Made by a program: the position numbers and the translations under genes. A stretch of 64,000 nt of DNA from Scylla paramamosain. Taxonomy: Eukaryota > Arthropoda > Malacostraca > Decapoda > Portunidae. A model generated the notes under the pieces. That model saw only the letters and a program-made list of their open reading frames with translations, did not search any database and was not told where the DNA came from. Positions 11,641 through 25,709 of this stretch are shown one piece after another; the stretch's first letter is position 1, and every line of letters starts with the position of its first letter. The stretch spans positions 13,453,990 to 13,517,989 of the forward strand of contig NC_087192.1 of the NCBI RefSeq assembly GCF_035594125.1. The letters are read 5' to 3'.

Positions 11641-14600
11641 TGTATGCGTTTTAGCGTTTTCGTATGTAAGGAGTTTAAAAACACTTAAAGGCAAGTTATT
11701 GGTAAAAGTTGGTTTTATTCCCATGTAATGTGATTGCCCTGCTTTTTAGTGCTTAATTGCCTAACACGCTCAAAAAAACTTAAGATACTTTTCTGTTAAT
11801 ATTTTTTTTCATACAAAGCTAGTTTCGCATGCAATTTGGGGTTTTGGTAAGTAAGAATGTTAAAAAGATTCAAAATAAACCCATTTTGTAAGGTTGTTCT
11901 GTTTCTCAATTAAGAGTGTTCTTCATGAATTTCAGCATTTTGGTATCTAAGAAACATCTCTATATACACGAGTTTTTGCGTGTTTTGCCTTGTGGTTCTT
12001 GTGAAACTATAAAACACTCATTATAAACGTTTCTCGTAATGTCCTTTTCTTTCCCAATATAGAGTGCTTTGCAACTATTTTCGCGTTTTCTGTAGGTAAC
12101 AAGCTCAAAAACACTCAAAATATAACTTTTTAGTAATATTATTCTATTTCTTCATATTGGTTGGTTTGCATCCGTTTTAATGTTTTTCTAAGTAAAACAG
12201 TAAAAAAACACGTTATCAGTAATTTTGTTTTGGATTCCCATAAAGAGTGACTTCCATATTATTTATCATTTTGGTGCCTAACTTGCTGAAAAACACTCAA
12301 AAGACAGGTATCTGGTAATGTCGTTTAATTTCCTCATGTAGGTGGCTTTGCATACACTTTAGGGTTTGGTACATAACAGTACGAAAAAAAAAAAGCTAAA
12401 ATTAACTTTTTTCATAATATTATTTTTTTCACATAATTTCCCTGAAATTTGCCTGAATTTTGGCATCTGGGTACCTATGAAGATAAATAAAAAAAAAATC
12501 CGTTTTAATTAATTTATTTATTTTCTCTATAAAGAGTGTTATTTGTGGGTTTTAACTCTTTTTGTACTCATGGAACTCATAATACACGTTTCTCGTAATG
12601 TCCTTTCGTTTCCCAAACATAGGGTTCTTTGCATGTATTTAAGTGTTTTTATACGTGAGATCAAAAACACTAAAAATTCATGTTTTTCGTAATGTTATTT
12701 TGTTTCTCAATAAAGGGTGTTTTGCATGCATTTGAGCGTTTTAGTATGTAAGGAGCTGAAAAACACTTAAAGACTAGTTCTTGGTAAATGTTGGTTTTAT
12801 TCCCATGTAATGTCATTGCCCTGCTTTTTTGTGCTTTATTGCCTAACACGCTCAAAAACACTCAAAAGACACTTTTTTGTGGTAATGTCAGCTAGTATCG
12901 CATGTAATTTCGGGTTTTGGTAACTAAGAATGTGAAAAACACTTAAAATACACGCATTTGGTAAGGTTGTTCTGTTTTTCAATTAAGAGTGTTATTCATG
13001 AATTTCAGCATTTTGGTATCTAAGAAAAATCTCCATATACACGAGTTTTTTGCGTTTTTTGCCTTATGGTTCTTGAAAACTATTAAAACATTCATTATAC
13101 AATTTTCTTGTAATATCCTTTTGTTTCCCAATATAGACTGCTTTGCATTCAATTTTTCGTTTTTTGTAGGTAACATGCTCAAAAACACTCAACTCTTTTG
13201 TAATGTTATTCTATTTCTTCATAGTGGTAGGTTTGCATCTGTTTTAGCGTTCTACGCTAAAACTGAAAAGACACGTTTTCATTAATATTGTTGAAATTGC
13301 TGAAAACACCCAAAGACACGTTTCTTGTAAAGTCGTGTAATTTCTCCATATAGGTGGCTTTGCATGCACTTCCGGATTTCGTACATAACCCCGGAAAAAG
13401 CTAAAATTATTTTTTTTTACGTTTTTTTTCACATAATTTCCATGAATTTTCTCAGAATTTTGGCATCTCGGTACCAATGAAGATGATTAACAAAAAAATC
13501 TTTTATTTTTTTTTCTCTATAAAGAGTGTTATTTGTGGGTTTTAGATTTTTGGTTCTTAAGGAACTTAAAAATACTTATAATACACAATTTTCGTAATGT
13601 CCTTTCGTTTCACAAACATAGGGTTCTTTGCATGTATTTAAGCGATTTTATAGGTAATATGATCAAAAACACTCAAAATAAATGTTTTTAGTAATGTTAT
13701 TCTGTTTCTCCATAAAGGTTGTTTTGCATGCGTTTAGCGTTTTGGTATGTAAGGAGTTAAAAAACACTTAAAGGCAAGTTCTTCGTAAAATTTGGTTTTA
13801 TTCCAGTGTAATGTGATTGTTCTGCTTTTTAGTGTTTTCTTGCATATAACGCTCAAAAACACTCAAAAGACACTTTTCTGGTAATGTAATTTTTTTTCCC
13901 ACATAAGGCTAGTTTTGCATGTAATTTGGGATTTTCGTAACTAAGAATGTGAAAAACACTCAAAATACACACATTTCGTAAGGTAGTTCTGTTTTTCAAT
14001 TAAAAGTGTTATTCATGAGTTTTAGCGTTTTGGTAAGAAACTTCTCTATATACAAGAGTTTTTGCGTTTTTTGCCTTCTGGTTCTTGTGAAACTATAAAA
14101 CACTCATTACACACGTTTCTCGTAATGTCCTTTTGCTTCCCAATATTGAGTGCTTTCCATCCATTTGCACTTTTTTTGTACGTTAAAAGCTCAAAAACAC
14201 TTTTAGGTAATGTTATTCTATTTCTTCATATTTGTTGGTTTGCATCCGTTTTAGCGTTTTTCTACGTAAAACACTGAAAAGACACGTTTTAAGTAATTTT
14301 TTTTTTGGATTCACATATTAACTGACTTCCATATTATTTATCGTTTTGGTGCCTAACATGCTGAAAAAACACTGAAAAGACAGGTTTCTGGTAAAGTCGT
14401 TTAACTTCCTTATATAGGTGGCATGCACTTTATAGTTTGGTACATAAAAAATCCGAAAAAAGAGCTATAATTAACTTTTTTGATTATGTTCTTTTTTCCA
14501 CATAAATTCCCTGAATTTTGGCATAATTTTGGCATCTTGGTACCTATGAAAATCAATATAAAAAAAAAGCTATTTTCTTACTTTTTTTTTTTCTCTATAA

Positions 14601-17600
14601 AGTGTGTTATTTTGGGGTTTTAACGTTTTGGTACTTAAGGAACACTTAAAAACACTTAAAAAAAATTAAAACACATGTTTTTAGTAATGTTATTCTGCTT
14701 CTCCATATAGGAGTTTTTTGCATGCGTTTTGGCGTTTTGGTTTGTAAGGAGGTAAAAAACACTTCAAGGCAAGTTCTTGGTAAAAGTTGATTTTATTCCC
14801 TTGTAATGTGATTGCCCTGTTTTTTTTTTTTTTTGTGATTTATTGCCTAACACGCTCAAAAACACTCAAAAGACACTTTTAGTAATGTCATTTTTTTTTT
14901 TCAACATAGTTTCGCGTGCTATTTTGGGTTTTGCTAAGAATGTGAAAAACACTCAAAATATACGCATTTGGTATGGTTGTTCTGTTTCTCAATTAATATT
15001 GTTATTCATGAGTTTCATCATTTTGGTATCTAAGAAACTTCTTTATATACACAAGTTTTTGCGTTTTTTGCCTTGTGGTTCTTGTGAACCAGAAGTTCTT
15101 TTGCTCAAAAATAATAAGACACTCATTATACACCTTTCTCGTAATGTCTTTTTGTTTCCCAATAGGGAGTGCTTTGCATCCATTTTCGCGTTTTTTGTAG
15201 GTAACAAGCTCAAAAACACTCAAAATGTACCTTTTTGGAAATGTTATTTTATTTCTTCTTATTGGTTGGTTTGCATCCGTTTTAGCGTTTTTCTACGTAA
15301 AACACCGAAAAGACACTTTTTCAGTAATTTTGTTTTAGATTCCCATATAGAGTGACTTGCATGTTATTTACCGTTAGGGTGCCTAACAAGCTGAAAAACA
15401 CTCATAAGACAGTTTTCTGGCAAAGACGTTTAATTTTCCCATATAGGTGGCTTTGCATGCACTTTAGGGTTTGGTACATAACAGGACGAAAAAAAAAAAG
15501 CTAAAATTAACTTTTTTGATAATTGACTCATAATTTATTGAATTTTACCCAAATTTTGGCATCTCGGTACCTGTGAAGATGAAAAAGAAAGAAAAAAAAT
15601 ATCGTATTTTTTTATTTATTTTTTTTCTCAATAAAGAGTGTTATTTGTGGCTTTTAGCTTTTTGGTAAAGATCTTAATAACACTGATATTACACGTTTCT
15701 CGTAATGCCCTTTCGTTTCCCCAAAATAGGGTTCTTTGCATGTATTTAAGTGTTTTTATTGGTAACATGATCAAAAACACTCAAAATATATGTTTTTGGT
15801 AATGTTATTCTCTTTCTGCATAAAGTGTGTTTTGCATGCGTTTTAGCGTTTTGGTATATTAGGAGCTCAAAACACTTAAAGGCAAGTTCTTGGTAAAAAT
15901 TGATTTTATTTCCATGTAAAGTGATTCCCCTGCTTTTTAGTGCATTATTGCCTATCACGGTCAAAAACACTCAAAAGACATTTTTCTGGTAATGTCATTT
16001 TTTTTTCCCACATAAAGCTGGTTTCACATGCAATTTGGGATTTTGGTAACTAAGAATGTGAAAAGCACTCAAAATACACGCATTTAGTAAAGTTGTTCTG
16101 TTTCTCAATTAAGAGTGTTATTCAAGAGTTTCAGCATTTTGGTATCTAGGAAACTTCTCCATATAGACGAGTTTTTGCGTTTTTTGGCTTGTGGTTCTTT
16201 TGAACTATAAAATATTCATTATACACTTTTCTCGCAATGTCCCTTTGTTTCCCAATATAGAGTGCTTTGTATCAATTTTCGCGTTTTTTTGTAGGTAACA
16301 AGCTCAAAAAACACTCAAAATATACCTTTTTGAAAATGTTTTTCTACTTCTTGATATTGGTTGGTTTGCATCCGTTTTAGCGTTTTTCTACGTAAAACAC
16401 TGAGAATACACGTTTTCAGTAATTTTGTTTTGGTTTGCCATATAGAGTGAGTTCTTCATTATTTATCGTTTTGGTGCCTAACATGCTGAAAAACACTCAA
16501 AACACAGATTTCGAGTAAGGTCGTTTAATTTCCTCATATGGGAGGCTTTGCATGCACTTTAGTGTTTGGTACATAACAGTCCGAAAAAAAGCTAATATCA
16601 ACTTTTTGATATAAATTTCTCATCATATAATTGCCCTAATTTTTCCCAGAATTTTTGGCATCTCGGTACCTATGAAGGTGAATAAGAAAAAAAAAATCCT
16701 TTTATTTATTTATTTTTCTTTTTTTCTTTTTTTCTAAATAACGAGTGTGGGTTTTAGCTTTTTGGTACTTAAGGAACTTAAAAACACTGATAATACACGT
16801 TTCTCGTAATGTCCTTACGTTTCCCAAACATAAGGTTCTTTGCATGTATTTAAGCGTTTTTATAAATAACTATCAAAAATACTCAAAATACATGTTTTTG
16901 GTAATGTTATTCTGTTACTCCATAAAGTTTGTTTTCCATGCGTTTTAGCGGTTTGGTATGTATGGAGCTCAAAAACTCAAGTTCTTGGTAAAATTTGGTT
17001 TTATTCCCATGTAATGTGATTGCCCTGCTTTTTAGTACTTAATTGCCTAACACGCTCAAAAACAATTAAAAGACACTTCTGATAATGTCATTTTTTTCCC
17101 TCATAAAGCTAGTTTCTTATGCTATTTTGGGTATTGCTAACTAGGAATATGAAAAACACTCAAAATACAGGCATTTGCTAAGGTTGTTCTGTTTTCTCAA
17201 TTAAGATTGTTATTCATGAGTTTCAGCATTTTGGTATCTAAGAAACTTCTTTTTATACACGAGTTTTTTACGTTTTTCTATGTAAAACAGAGAAGATAAA
17301 TTTCAGTAATTTTGTTTTGGATTCCCATATATAGTGAGTTCCTTACTATTTATCGTTTTGGTGCCTAACATGCTGAAAAACACTCAAAAGACAGATTTCT
17401 GGTAAGGTCATTTAATTTCCTCATATTTGTGCTCTCTGTACCTATTAAGAAGAATAACAAAAAAAAAATCCTATTTATTTATTTACTTATTTTTTTTTCC
17501 TATAAAGAGGTTTTAGCTTTTTGGTACTTATGGAACTTAAAAACGCTCATAATACACGTTTCTCGTAATGTCCTTTCGTTTCCCTGACATAGGGTTTTTT

Positions 17601-20600
17601 GCATGTATTTAAGCGTTTTTAGAGGTAACATGATCAAAAACACTCAAAATACATGTTTTTGGTAATGTTAATCTGTTTCTCCATAAAGGGTGTTTTGCAT
17701 GCGTTTTAGCGTTTTGGTAAATAAGGAGCTCAAAAAAACTTAAAGGCAAGTTCTTGGTAAAAAATGGTCTTATTCCCATGTACTGTGATTGCTCTCCTTT
17801 TCTAGTGCTTTATTGCCTAACACGCTCAAAAACACTCAAAAGACACTTTTCTGGTAATGTCATTTTTTTTTACCAAATAAAGCTAGTTTTGCATGCAATT
17901 TGGGATTTTGGTAACTAAGAATGTGAAAAACAGTCAAAATACACGCATATCGTAAGGTTGTTCTGTATTCTCAATTAAGAGTGTTATTCCTGAGTTTCAG
18001 CATTTTGGTGTCTAAGAAACTTATCCATATACACGAGTTTTTGCGTTTTTTGCGTTGTGGTTCTTGTGAAACTATAAAACACTCATTATACAAGTTTCTC
18101 GTAATGTCCTTTTGTACCTCAATATAGAGTGCTTTCTATCCATTTTCGCGTTTTTTGTAGATAAGAAGCTCAAAAACACTGAAAATATACTTTTTTTGGT
18201 AATGTTATTCTACTTCTTCATATTCGTTGGTTTCCATCCGTTTTAGCGTTTTTCTACGTAAAACACTGAAAAGACACTTTCAGTAATTTTTTTGATGGAT
18301 TCCCATATTGAATGACTTCCATATTATATATATCGTTTTGGTGCCTAACATGCTGAAAAACACTCAAAAGACAGGTTTCTGGTAAAGTCGTTTAATTTCC
18401 CCATATAGATGGCTTTGCATGCACTTTACGGTTTGGTACATAACAGTCCGAAAAAAAAACTAAAATTAAATTTTTTACATAATTTTTTTTTCACATAATT
18501 TTCCTGAATTTTGACAGAATTTTGGCATCTTGGTACCTATGAAGATGAATAACAAAAAAAATAAATTCCTATCTTTTTATTTATTTATTTTTTCTATAAT
18601 CAGTGTTATTTATGGGTTTTAGCTAAATGGTACTTAAAGAACTTAAAAACACTCGTAAAACATGTTTCTCGAAATGTTCTTTAATTTCCCAAACAAAAGG
18701 TTCTTTGCATGTATTTAAGCGTTTTTATAGGTAACATGATCAAAAACACTCAAAATACATGTTTTTGGTAATGTTATTCTGTTTCTCCATAAAGGGTGTT
18801 TTTTCATTCGTTTTAGCGTTTTGGTATATAAGGAGCTCAAAAACACTTAAAGGCAAGTTCTTAGTAAAAGTTAGTTTTATTCCCATGTAATGTGATTGCC
18901 CTGCTTTTTAGTGCTTTATTGCCTATCATGCTAAAAAAAAAAAAACACTTAAAAGATACTTTTCTGGTAATGTCATTTTTTATCCCACATAAAGCTACTT
19001 TCACATAAAATTTGGAGTTTTGGTAACTAAGAATGTGAAAAACACTCAAAATACAAGCATTTGGTAAGGTTGTTCTGTTTCTCTATTTAGAGTGTTATTC
19101 AGGAGTTTCAGCATTTTGGTATCTAAGAAACTTCTCCATATATATATGAGTTTTTGCGTTTTTTGCCTTGTGATTCTTGAGAATCTATAAAACACTCATT
19201 ATACACGTTTCTCTTAATGTCCTTTTGTTAACCAATAGAGAGAGCTTTCCATCCATTTTCGCGTTTTTTTTTTGTAAGTAAGAAGCTAAAAAAAAACACT
19301 CAAATTATAACTTTTTGTTAATCTTATTGTATTTCTTTATATTGGTTGGTTTGCATCCGTTTTAGCGTTTTTGTACGTAAAACACAAAAAAGACACGTTT
19401 AAAGTAATTTTGTTTTGGATTCCCACATAGAATGACTTCAATATTATCTATTGTTTTGGTGACTAACATGCTCAAAAACACTAGAAACACAGGTTTCTCG
19501 TAAAGTCGTTTAATTTCTCCATATAATTGGCTTTGCATGCACTTCATGGTTTGGTACATAACAGTCCGAAAAAAAAGCTAAAATTAACATTTTTGATAAT
19601 GTTCTTTTACACATAATTTCCCTGAATTTTGCCGGAATTTTGGCATCTCAGTAACTATGAAGAAGAATAAGAAAAAAAAATCCTATTTTTTAATTATTTC
19701 TTTATTTATTTATTTTCTTTATGAAGAGGTTTTAGCTTTTTGGTACTTATGGAACTTAAAAACACGCAAAATACACGTTTCTCGTAATGTCCTTTTGTTT
19801 CCCAGACATAGGGTTCTTAGCATGCATTCAAGTGTTTTTAGAGGTAACATGATCAAAAACACTCAAAATACATGTTTTTGGTAATGTTAATCTGTTTCTC
19901 CATAAAGGGTGTCTTGCATATGTTTTAGCGTTTTGGTATATAAGGAGTTAAAAACACTTAAAGGCAAGTTCTTGGTAAAAGTTGGTTTTATTCCCATGTA
20001 ATGTGATTGTCCTCCTTTTTAGTGCTTTATTGCCTAACTCTCTCAAAAACCCTCAAAAGACACTTTTCTGGTTATATCATTTTTTTCCCCACATAAAGCT
20101 TGTTCCGCATGCAATTTGGGGTTCTAGTAACTAAGAATATGAAAAACACTCAAAATAAACGCATTTAGTAATGTTATTCTGTTTCTTAATTAAGAGTGTT
20201 ATTCAGGAGTTTCAGCATTTTGGTATCTAAGAAACTTCTCCATATACACTAGTTTTTGCGTTTTTTGCTTTGTGGTTCTTGTGAAACTATAAAATACTCA
20301 TTATACACGTTTCTCGTAATGTCTTTTTCTTTCACAATATAGAGTGCTTTGCATCTATTTTCGCGTCTTTTTTTTTTGTTGTTGTTGGTTACAAGCTCAA
20401 AAATACTTAAAATATACCTTTTTGGTAATGTTATTCTATTTCTTCATATTGGTCTGTTTGCATCCGTTTTAGCGTTTTTTAAGTAAAATACTGAAAAGAC
20501 ACGTTTTCAGTGATTTTGTTTTGGATTCCCATATAGAGTGACTTCAATATTATTTATCGTTTTGGTGCCTAACATGCTGAAAAACACTCAAAAGACAGTT

Positions 20601-20984
20601 TTCTTGTAAAGTCGTTTAATTTCCTCATATAGATGGCTTTGCATGCACTTTAGGGTTTGGTACATAACAGTCCGAAAAAAAAGCTAAAATTAACTTTTAC
20701 GATAATGTTCTTTTATCCACATAATTTCCCTGAATTTTAACAGAATTTTGGCATCTCGGTACCTATGAAGATGAATAACAAAAAAAAAAAAAATTATTTT
20801 CTTTTATTTCATTTATTTATTTTTATTTTATTTTTTTCTTTCTTCAAAAAGAATGTTATTTGTGGGTTTTAGATTTTTGGTATTTAAGTAACTTAAAAAA
20901 AAAATTATAATAAACGTTTCTCGTAATGTCCTTTTATTTCCCAAACATAGGACTCTTTGCATGTATTTAAGCGTTTTTATTAAT
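11641..20984 (+). repeat. HOR satellite block (about nine units)
   Basis: The HOR landmark recurs at about 12475, 13475, 14544, 15571, 16670, 17442, 18537, 19655 and 20763. The 772-bp unit before 17442 lacks several monomers. Positions 17442-20984 match 3293-6766 nearly copy for copy, including a shared unusual monomer with TTTTAGCTAAATGGTACTT (about 4460 and 18620). The T-rich orientation ends in the last monomer (CATGTATTTAAGCGTTTTTA, about 20960-20980). Confidence 0.9.
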
Positions 20985-21012
20985 GTAACGCTGTAAATGT
21001 AATAATGTAATG
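20985..21012. other. Array orientation switch junction
   Basis: Left of this point monomers read in the T-rich direction; right of it they read as the reverse complement, starting with AATAACACTCTTAATTGAGA. The intervening bases are low-complexity filler with repeated AATGTAA units (TGTAACGCTGTAAATG, then AATAATGTAATGTG) and do not align to a monomer. It is the only switch that reverses a large part of the array. It could be a real rearrangement or an assembly join. Confidence 0.75.
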
Positions 21013-23640
21013 TGAATAACACTCTTAATTGAGAAACAGAACAACCTTACCAAATGGGTGTATTTTGAATCTTTTTAACATTCTTACTTACCAAAACCCC
21101 AAATTGCATGCGAAACTAGCTTTATGTGTGAAAAAAATATTACCAGAAAAATGTCTTGAGTTTTTTTGAGCGTGTTAGGCAATAAAGCACTAAAAAGCAG
21201 GGCAATCACATTACATGGGAATAAAACCAACTTTTACCAATAACTTGCCTTTAAGTGTTTTTAAGCTCCTTACATTCGAAAACGCTAAAACGCATACAAA
21301 ACAAGTATTTTGAGTCTTTTGTAAGATTGTTACTTAAAAAAACGCATAAATGAATCGGAAATATTCTATATGGGAAAAATTAAAAGACATTACGAGAAAC
21401 GTCCATTATGAATGTTTTTGATTTTCTTAGTATCAGAAGGGTAAAACGCATGAAAAACACTCTATATGGAGAAACAGAACAATACTGCCAAAAAAAAACG
21501 TGCATTTTGAGTGTTATGACAGTTAGTTATTAAAAAGCCAAAATTCATGCAAAGACCCATATATAGATAAATGAAACGACTTTAAAAACGTATGAAAATA
21601 CCATATATAGAGAAACAGAATACACTAACCAAAAACGTGTATTTTGTGTTTTGTATTTTTTTTTTTTTTTTGAGCTTATTATGTACAAAATCGCCTGTCA
21701 TCAAAAAAATCACCCTGCATATGGAAATAAAAAAGACATTACGAGAAACGTTTTTTGTGTTTTTTTTTTTTTATTACTTTCTTAAGTACCAAATCAGTAC
21801 TTCAATAGTGCTCTGAAGAAAAAGAACAAACTTACCAAAAAACGGGTATTTTTTTACATTGATAATTTGCAAAACGCCAACATGCATGTAAAGCAACCTA
21901 TATGAAGAAACGAAACGAAATCACTAGAAACTTGTCTTTTGTTATTTTTTGGGCGTGTTAGGCACCAAATCAGTAAGAAGCAACGAAATCACCCCATAGG
22001 GGAATACAAAACAACTATACTAAAACGTGTCTTTAGAGTGTTTTTTTAGGTTCTTACGAACTAAAATGTCAAAATACATGCAAACACCTTGTTAGGTACC
22101 AAAGCACCAAAAACAGCCTATATGAGGAAACGAAAGGACATGATAAAAAACGTGTATTATGAGTTTTTCTTTTTTTTTAGCTTCTCAGGTACCAAAACGC
22201 AAAAATGGAGTAAGAAAAAGCATTACCAAAATCGTGTAATTTGAATGTTTTTCACATTGTCAGGTAGCAAAACACCATAATGCTTGCTCGCTATACGAGA
22301 AAATTAAACGACAATGTAAGTAATGTGTTTTTATGTGTTTTTCAGCGTGTTAGGTACGAAAACGCTAAATAGCATGGAAAGCACCTTATATAGAAATGCA
22401 ATATAATAAGCATGTCTTTTAAGTGTTTTAAACTTTTTACGTTCCAAAACGCTAAAACACGTGCAACAAACACGAATAATCTTACCAAACAGAAAAAAAA
22501 ACCTTACCAAAAATGTGTATTTTGAGTATTTTTGAATCTGTTACGTACATCATCTTAAAAATGCATGTAAATCACCCTGTATGAGGAAACGATAGGACAT
22601 AACAAGAAACGTGCATTATCAGAGTTTTGAGTCTCTTAGGTACCAAACACTAAACCGCCTGAATGAAAATTAAATATATTCTATATCTCTTAATAGAGAA
22701 ACAGAACATCACCAAAAACGTGTTTTTGAGTGTTTTTTTTTCCTTTTTAGGTACCAAAACCTCAAAATACATACGAAGCATCCTATATGGGGAAATGGAA
22801 AGACGTTTGGAGAAACAAGTTTTATTTGTGTTTTTGAGCTTCCTAAGTAAGCTTCCTAAGTACCAAAACACTAAAAAGGATGAATAGAGAAAAAGAACAA
22901 CATTACCTAAAATCTTTATTTTGAGCGTTTTTCACATTATGTAGCAAAACATCATAATGCATGCAGATCCCTATATGAAGAAGCAAAACGATATTACAGG
23001 AAACGTGTCTTTTGAGTGTTTACTTGAGTGTTAGGAATCAAAATGAAAAAAAGCATTGAAAGCACCCTATTTGGCAATATAAAATAACATTACCAAGAAA
23101 GTGTTTTTAGAGTGTTTTTCACCTTCCTACATCCGAAATCGCTGAAAAGCATGCAAAACAACCTTTACGGAGAAACAAATTAACATTACCAAAAACTTGT
23201 ATTTTGATTGTTTTTGTGCTTAAGTATAAAAGTGCCAAATTACACGCAAACCATCCTACATGGAGAAAAGAAAGGACATTACGAGAAAAGTGTATTATGA
23301 GAGATTTTGAGCTTTTTAGGTACCCAGAATCAAAAACACATGATTAGAACTTTATATGGAAAAATAACTCTACCGAAAACTTTTACTTAAACTTTTTTTT
23401 CATATTGTTAAGTACCAAAAGACAAAATGCATTGGAAGCCCCCTTTATCGAGAAACGAAACGACATTATCATCAACGTGTCTTTTGAGTGTTTTTCAACG
23501 TGTTAGACACTAAAACGCTGAAAAGCATGGAAATTATATAAAGGAATACAAAATAACATTACTAAAAACGTGTTTCAAAGGTTCTTATGTACAGAAACGC
23601 TAAAACTCAAGCAAAACACCCTTTATAGAGAAGCGAAATA
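21013..23640 (-). repeat. Arm copy B: short HOR segment plus diverged satellite block
   Basis: Positions 21013-21300 are the reverse complement of about 11640-11930, sharing rare variants such as GTAAGTAAGAATG with its TTAAAAAGATTC continuation. From 21300 to 23640 lies the inverted copy of 9297-11640, here adjacent to the 5' junction of LINE copy B. Together with LINE A/B, these form an inverted repeat whose inner ends are near 11935 and 21005. Confidence 0.85.
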
Positions 23641-25709
23641 AATATTTCGTTGATAAATTACATTCAGGACAGTTAGGGAATATCCCTTACAGAAGAATAA
23701 GATCGCAGAAGAATGGTCCTAAATGGATGACTGAGGTTAAAACATTACATAGGGCGAAAGAGAAGTATATATGAGATTAAAGACAGGGGAAGTGGTTTTA
23801 AGGCCATAATATAATGAATTAGAAAAGTCAGGATTTTAACAAGAAAAACTAAAAATAGTTATGAATTAAAGGTAGCCAGCCAAGCGAAGATGGACCCCAA
23901 GGGATTTTATCAGGCATATAAGACGAAGAATAGAGAAACAATAGTACCTTAAAGACAGCAGAATGGGACCTGCTTAGTTGTTGGGAGGAGATTAGTAAAA
24001 TTGTGAACGAGTATTTTTTAACTGTCTTTGCCCAGGAAAACATGCAGGATTTGCCGAATAGTGACAAGATATTTAGAATAGAAGAGAATGAGAAGCTGAC
24101 AGATATTACCATAACTAAAGAGATAGTGGAACAGGAGATAGATAAGCTGAAAAGTTCAAGTCACCAGGACCAGATGAAATATATTCCAGAGTATTTAAGG
24201 AATAGAAAAAGGTTCTAAGTAAATTGTTAGTTTCTGTCCTTAGGAAATCACTTTAGTCATGTGAGGTATCGGTAATGTGGAGGCAGGCAAATATAGTACC
24301 TACCTTAAAGAAAGTAGAAAAAAAAATTAACGTCTAATTATAGACCTGTCAGCTTAACTTCTGTTGAATGTAAAATAATGGAGTCAATAATAGCGAAGAA
24401 CATTTAAGAGCATTTAGACAAACATAACTTGATAAATCAGTTACAGCATGGCTTCACGAAGGGGGAGTCTTACCTGACAAACTTGGTAAGTTTATACAGT
24501 AAGGTTTACCAGGCGGAAGATAATGGTGATAGTTATGGCATCCTATATCAGGACTTTAGTAAAGCGTTTGACAAGGTCCCCCATCAGAGGCTACTGAGAA
24601 AGGTTAGGGCGCACGAGAGAGATGAGGTGTTTAGATTGGATAAGGTCATGGCTAAGCGGCAGGCGACAGAGTGTTGTAATAAACGGCTCTAAATCCGAGT
24701 GGGGTCAAGTAATTATTGGGGTGACAAAAGGATTATTAGTATTAGGGCTGATATTGTTTGTATTATATGTCAATGACTTGGATAGTGGAATTAGTAGTGT
24801 TGTTAGTAAATTTGCGTATGACACGAGAATATGTAGATTAATTAGGTCAGAATCGCATACCATCGCCTTGCAGGCAGATTTGGATAGGATGAACGAATGG
24901 ACAGACAGATGGCTAATGCAGTTTAATATCAACAAATGCAAAGCACTTAGCGTAAGTAGAAGAAACCCACACAGTAGTTACACAATGAACAACCAAGTTC
25001 TGGTAGGTTCAGGGTAAGAAAAAAATTTGAGATTTAAAGTTAGCTCTGAACTCCGTCTAAGAAAGCAATGCAAAGAGGCCAGAAACAAATCAAATAGTGT
25101 ATTATGACTCATTTTCAGGAATGCTAAAAGTAGAACACCCAAAGTAATATTAAAGTTACATTTGGCGCTAGTCAGACTTCATCTAGACTACGCTGTCCAA
25201 TTCTGGTCACCACATCACAGGAAGGATAAAGGTCTATTAGAATCAGTACAAAGGAGAATGACTAAAAGGATACAGGGGATGAGGAGTATTCCTTACGAAG
25301 CGAGATTCAAGCTGTTAAATTTACATTCTTTAGAGAGACGTAGGTTAAGAGTTGGAGCTGATAGAAGTCTTTAAGTGGTACATGGGTTATAACAAGGGGA
25401 ACATAAGGAAAATTCTTAGAATCTGTAACCATGATAGAACAAGAAAAACGGGTTCAAGCCTGAAAACTTGTTGTTCAAAAAGGAGACAGGAAGGAATTGG
25501 TTTTCAAATAGAGTAGTAGATGATTGGAACGGACGTATTAATCAAGTTGTTAGTGCTGAAGCATTTGGCAACTGTAAGAAAAAATTACACATTTATGGAT
25601 GGGAATGATAGGTGGAAATAGGAAGGCATATTTCATACAAGTACTAACACGTGTAGGCCTGATGCATTCTTGCAGATTTACTTATTTCTTATATTCTTGT
25701 GTTCTTATT
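23641..25709 (+). mobile_element. CR1-like LINE, copy B (5' truncated, most complete copy)
   Basis: A 5'-truncated non-LTR retrotransposon of about 2.07 kb sits inside one satellite monomer. The left flank stops after GCGAAATAA and the right flank resumes at ATTACCAAAA, so the interrupted monomer is otherwise intact. The element starts after the endonuclease domain (remnant PKWMTEVKTLHRAKEKY) and runs through reverse transcriptase to the C terminus. The 3' end has two to three 8-bp units of the type TTCTTATG (25686-25709) and no poly(A). Short 8-bp 3' repeats are a known CR1-clade trait. Only this copy keeps the 412-bp segment with palm motif A. Confidence 0.88.
23660..25608 (+). pseudogene. 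CR1-like reverse transcriptase ORF, copy B, disrupted
   Basis: Several readable pieces of one reverse transcriptase are separated by stops and frame changes. 24003-24218 carries NEYFLTVFAQEN. 24429-24692 carries HGFTKGESYLTNLVSLY and the palm motif DFSKAFDKVPHQRLL. 24622-25017 is in another frame and carries INGSKSEWGQVI, then GVTKGLLVLG in place of the usual GVPQGSVLGP, and FAYDT in place of FADDT, so a catalytic aspartate is lost. 25162-25374 carries LDYAVQFWSPHHRKD and LERRRLR. The last piece ends near 25608 with AFGNCKKKLHI. Not functional. Confidence 0.85.
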
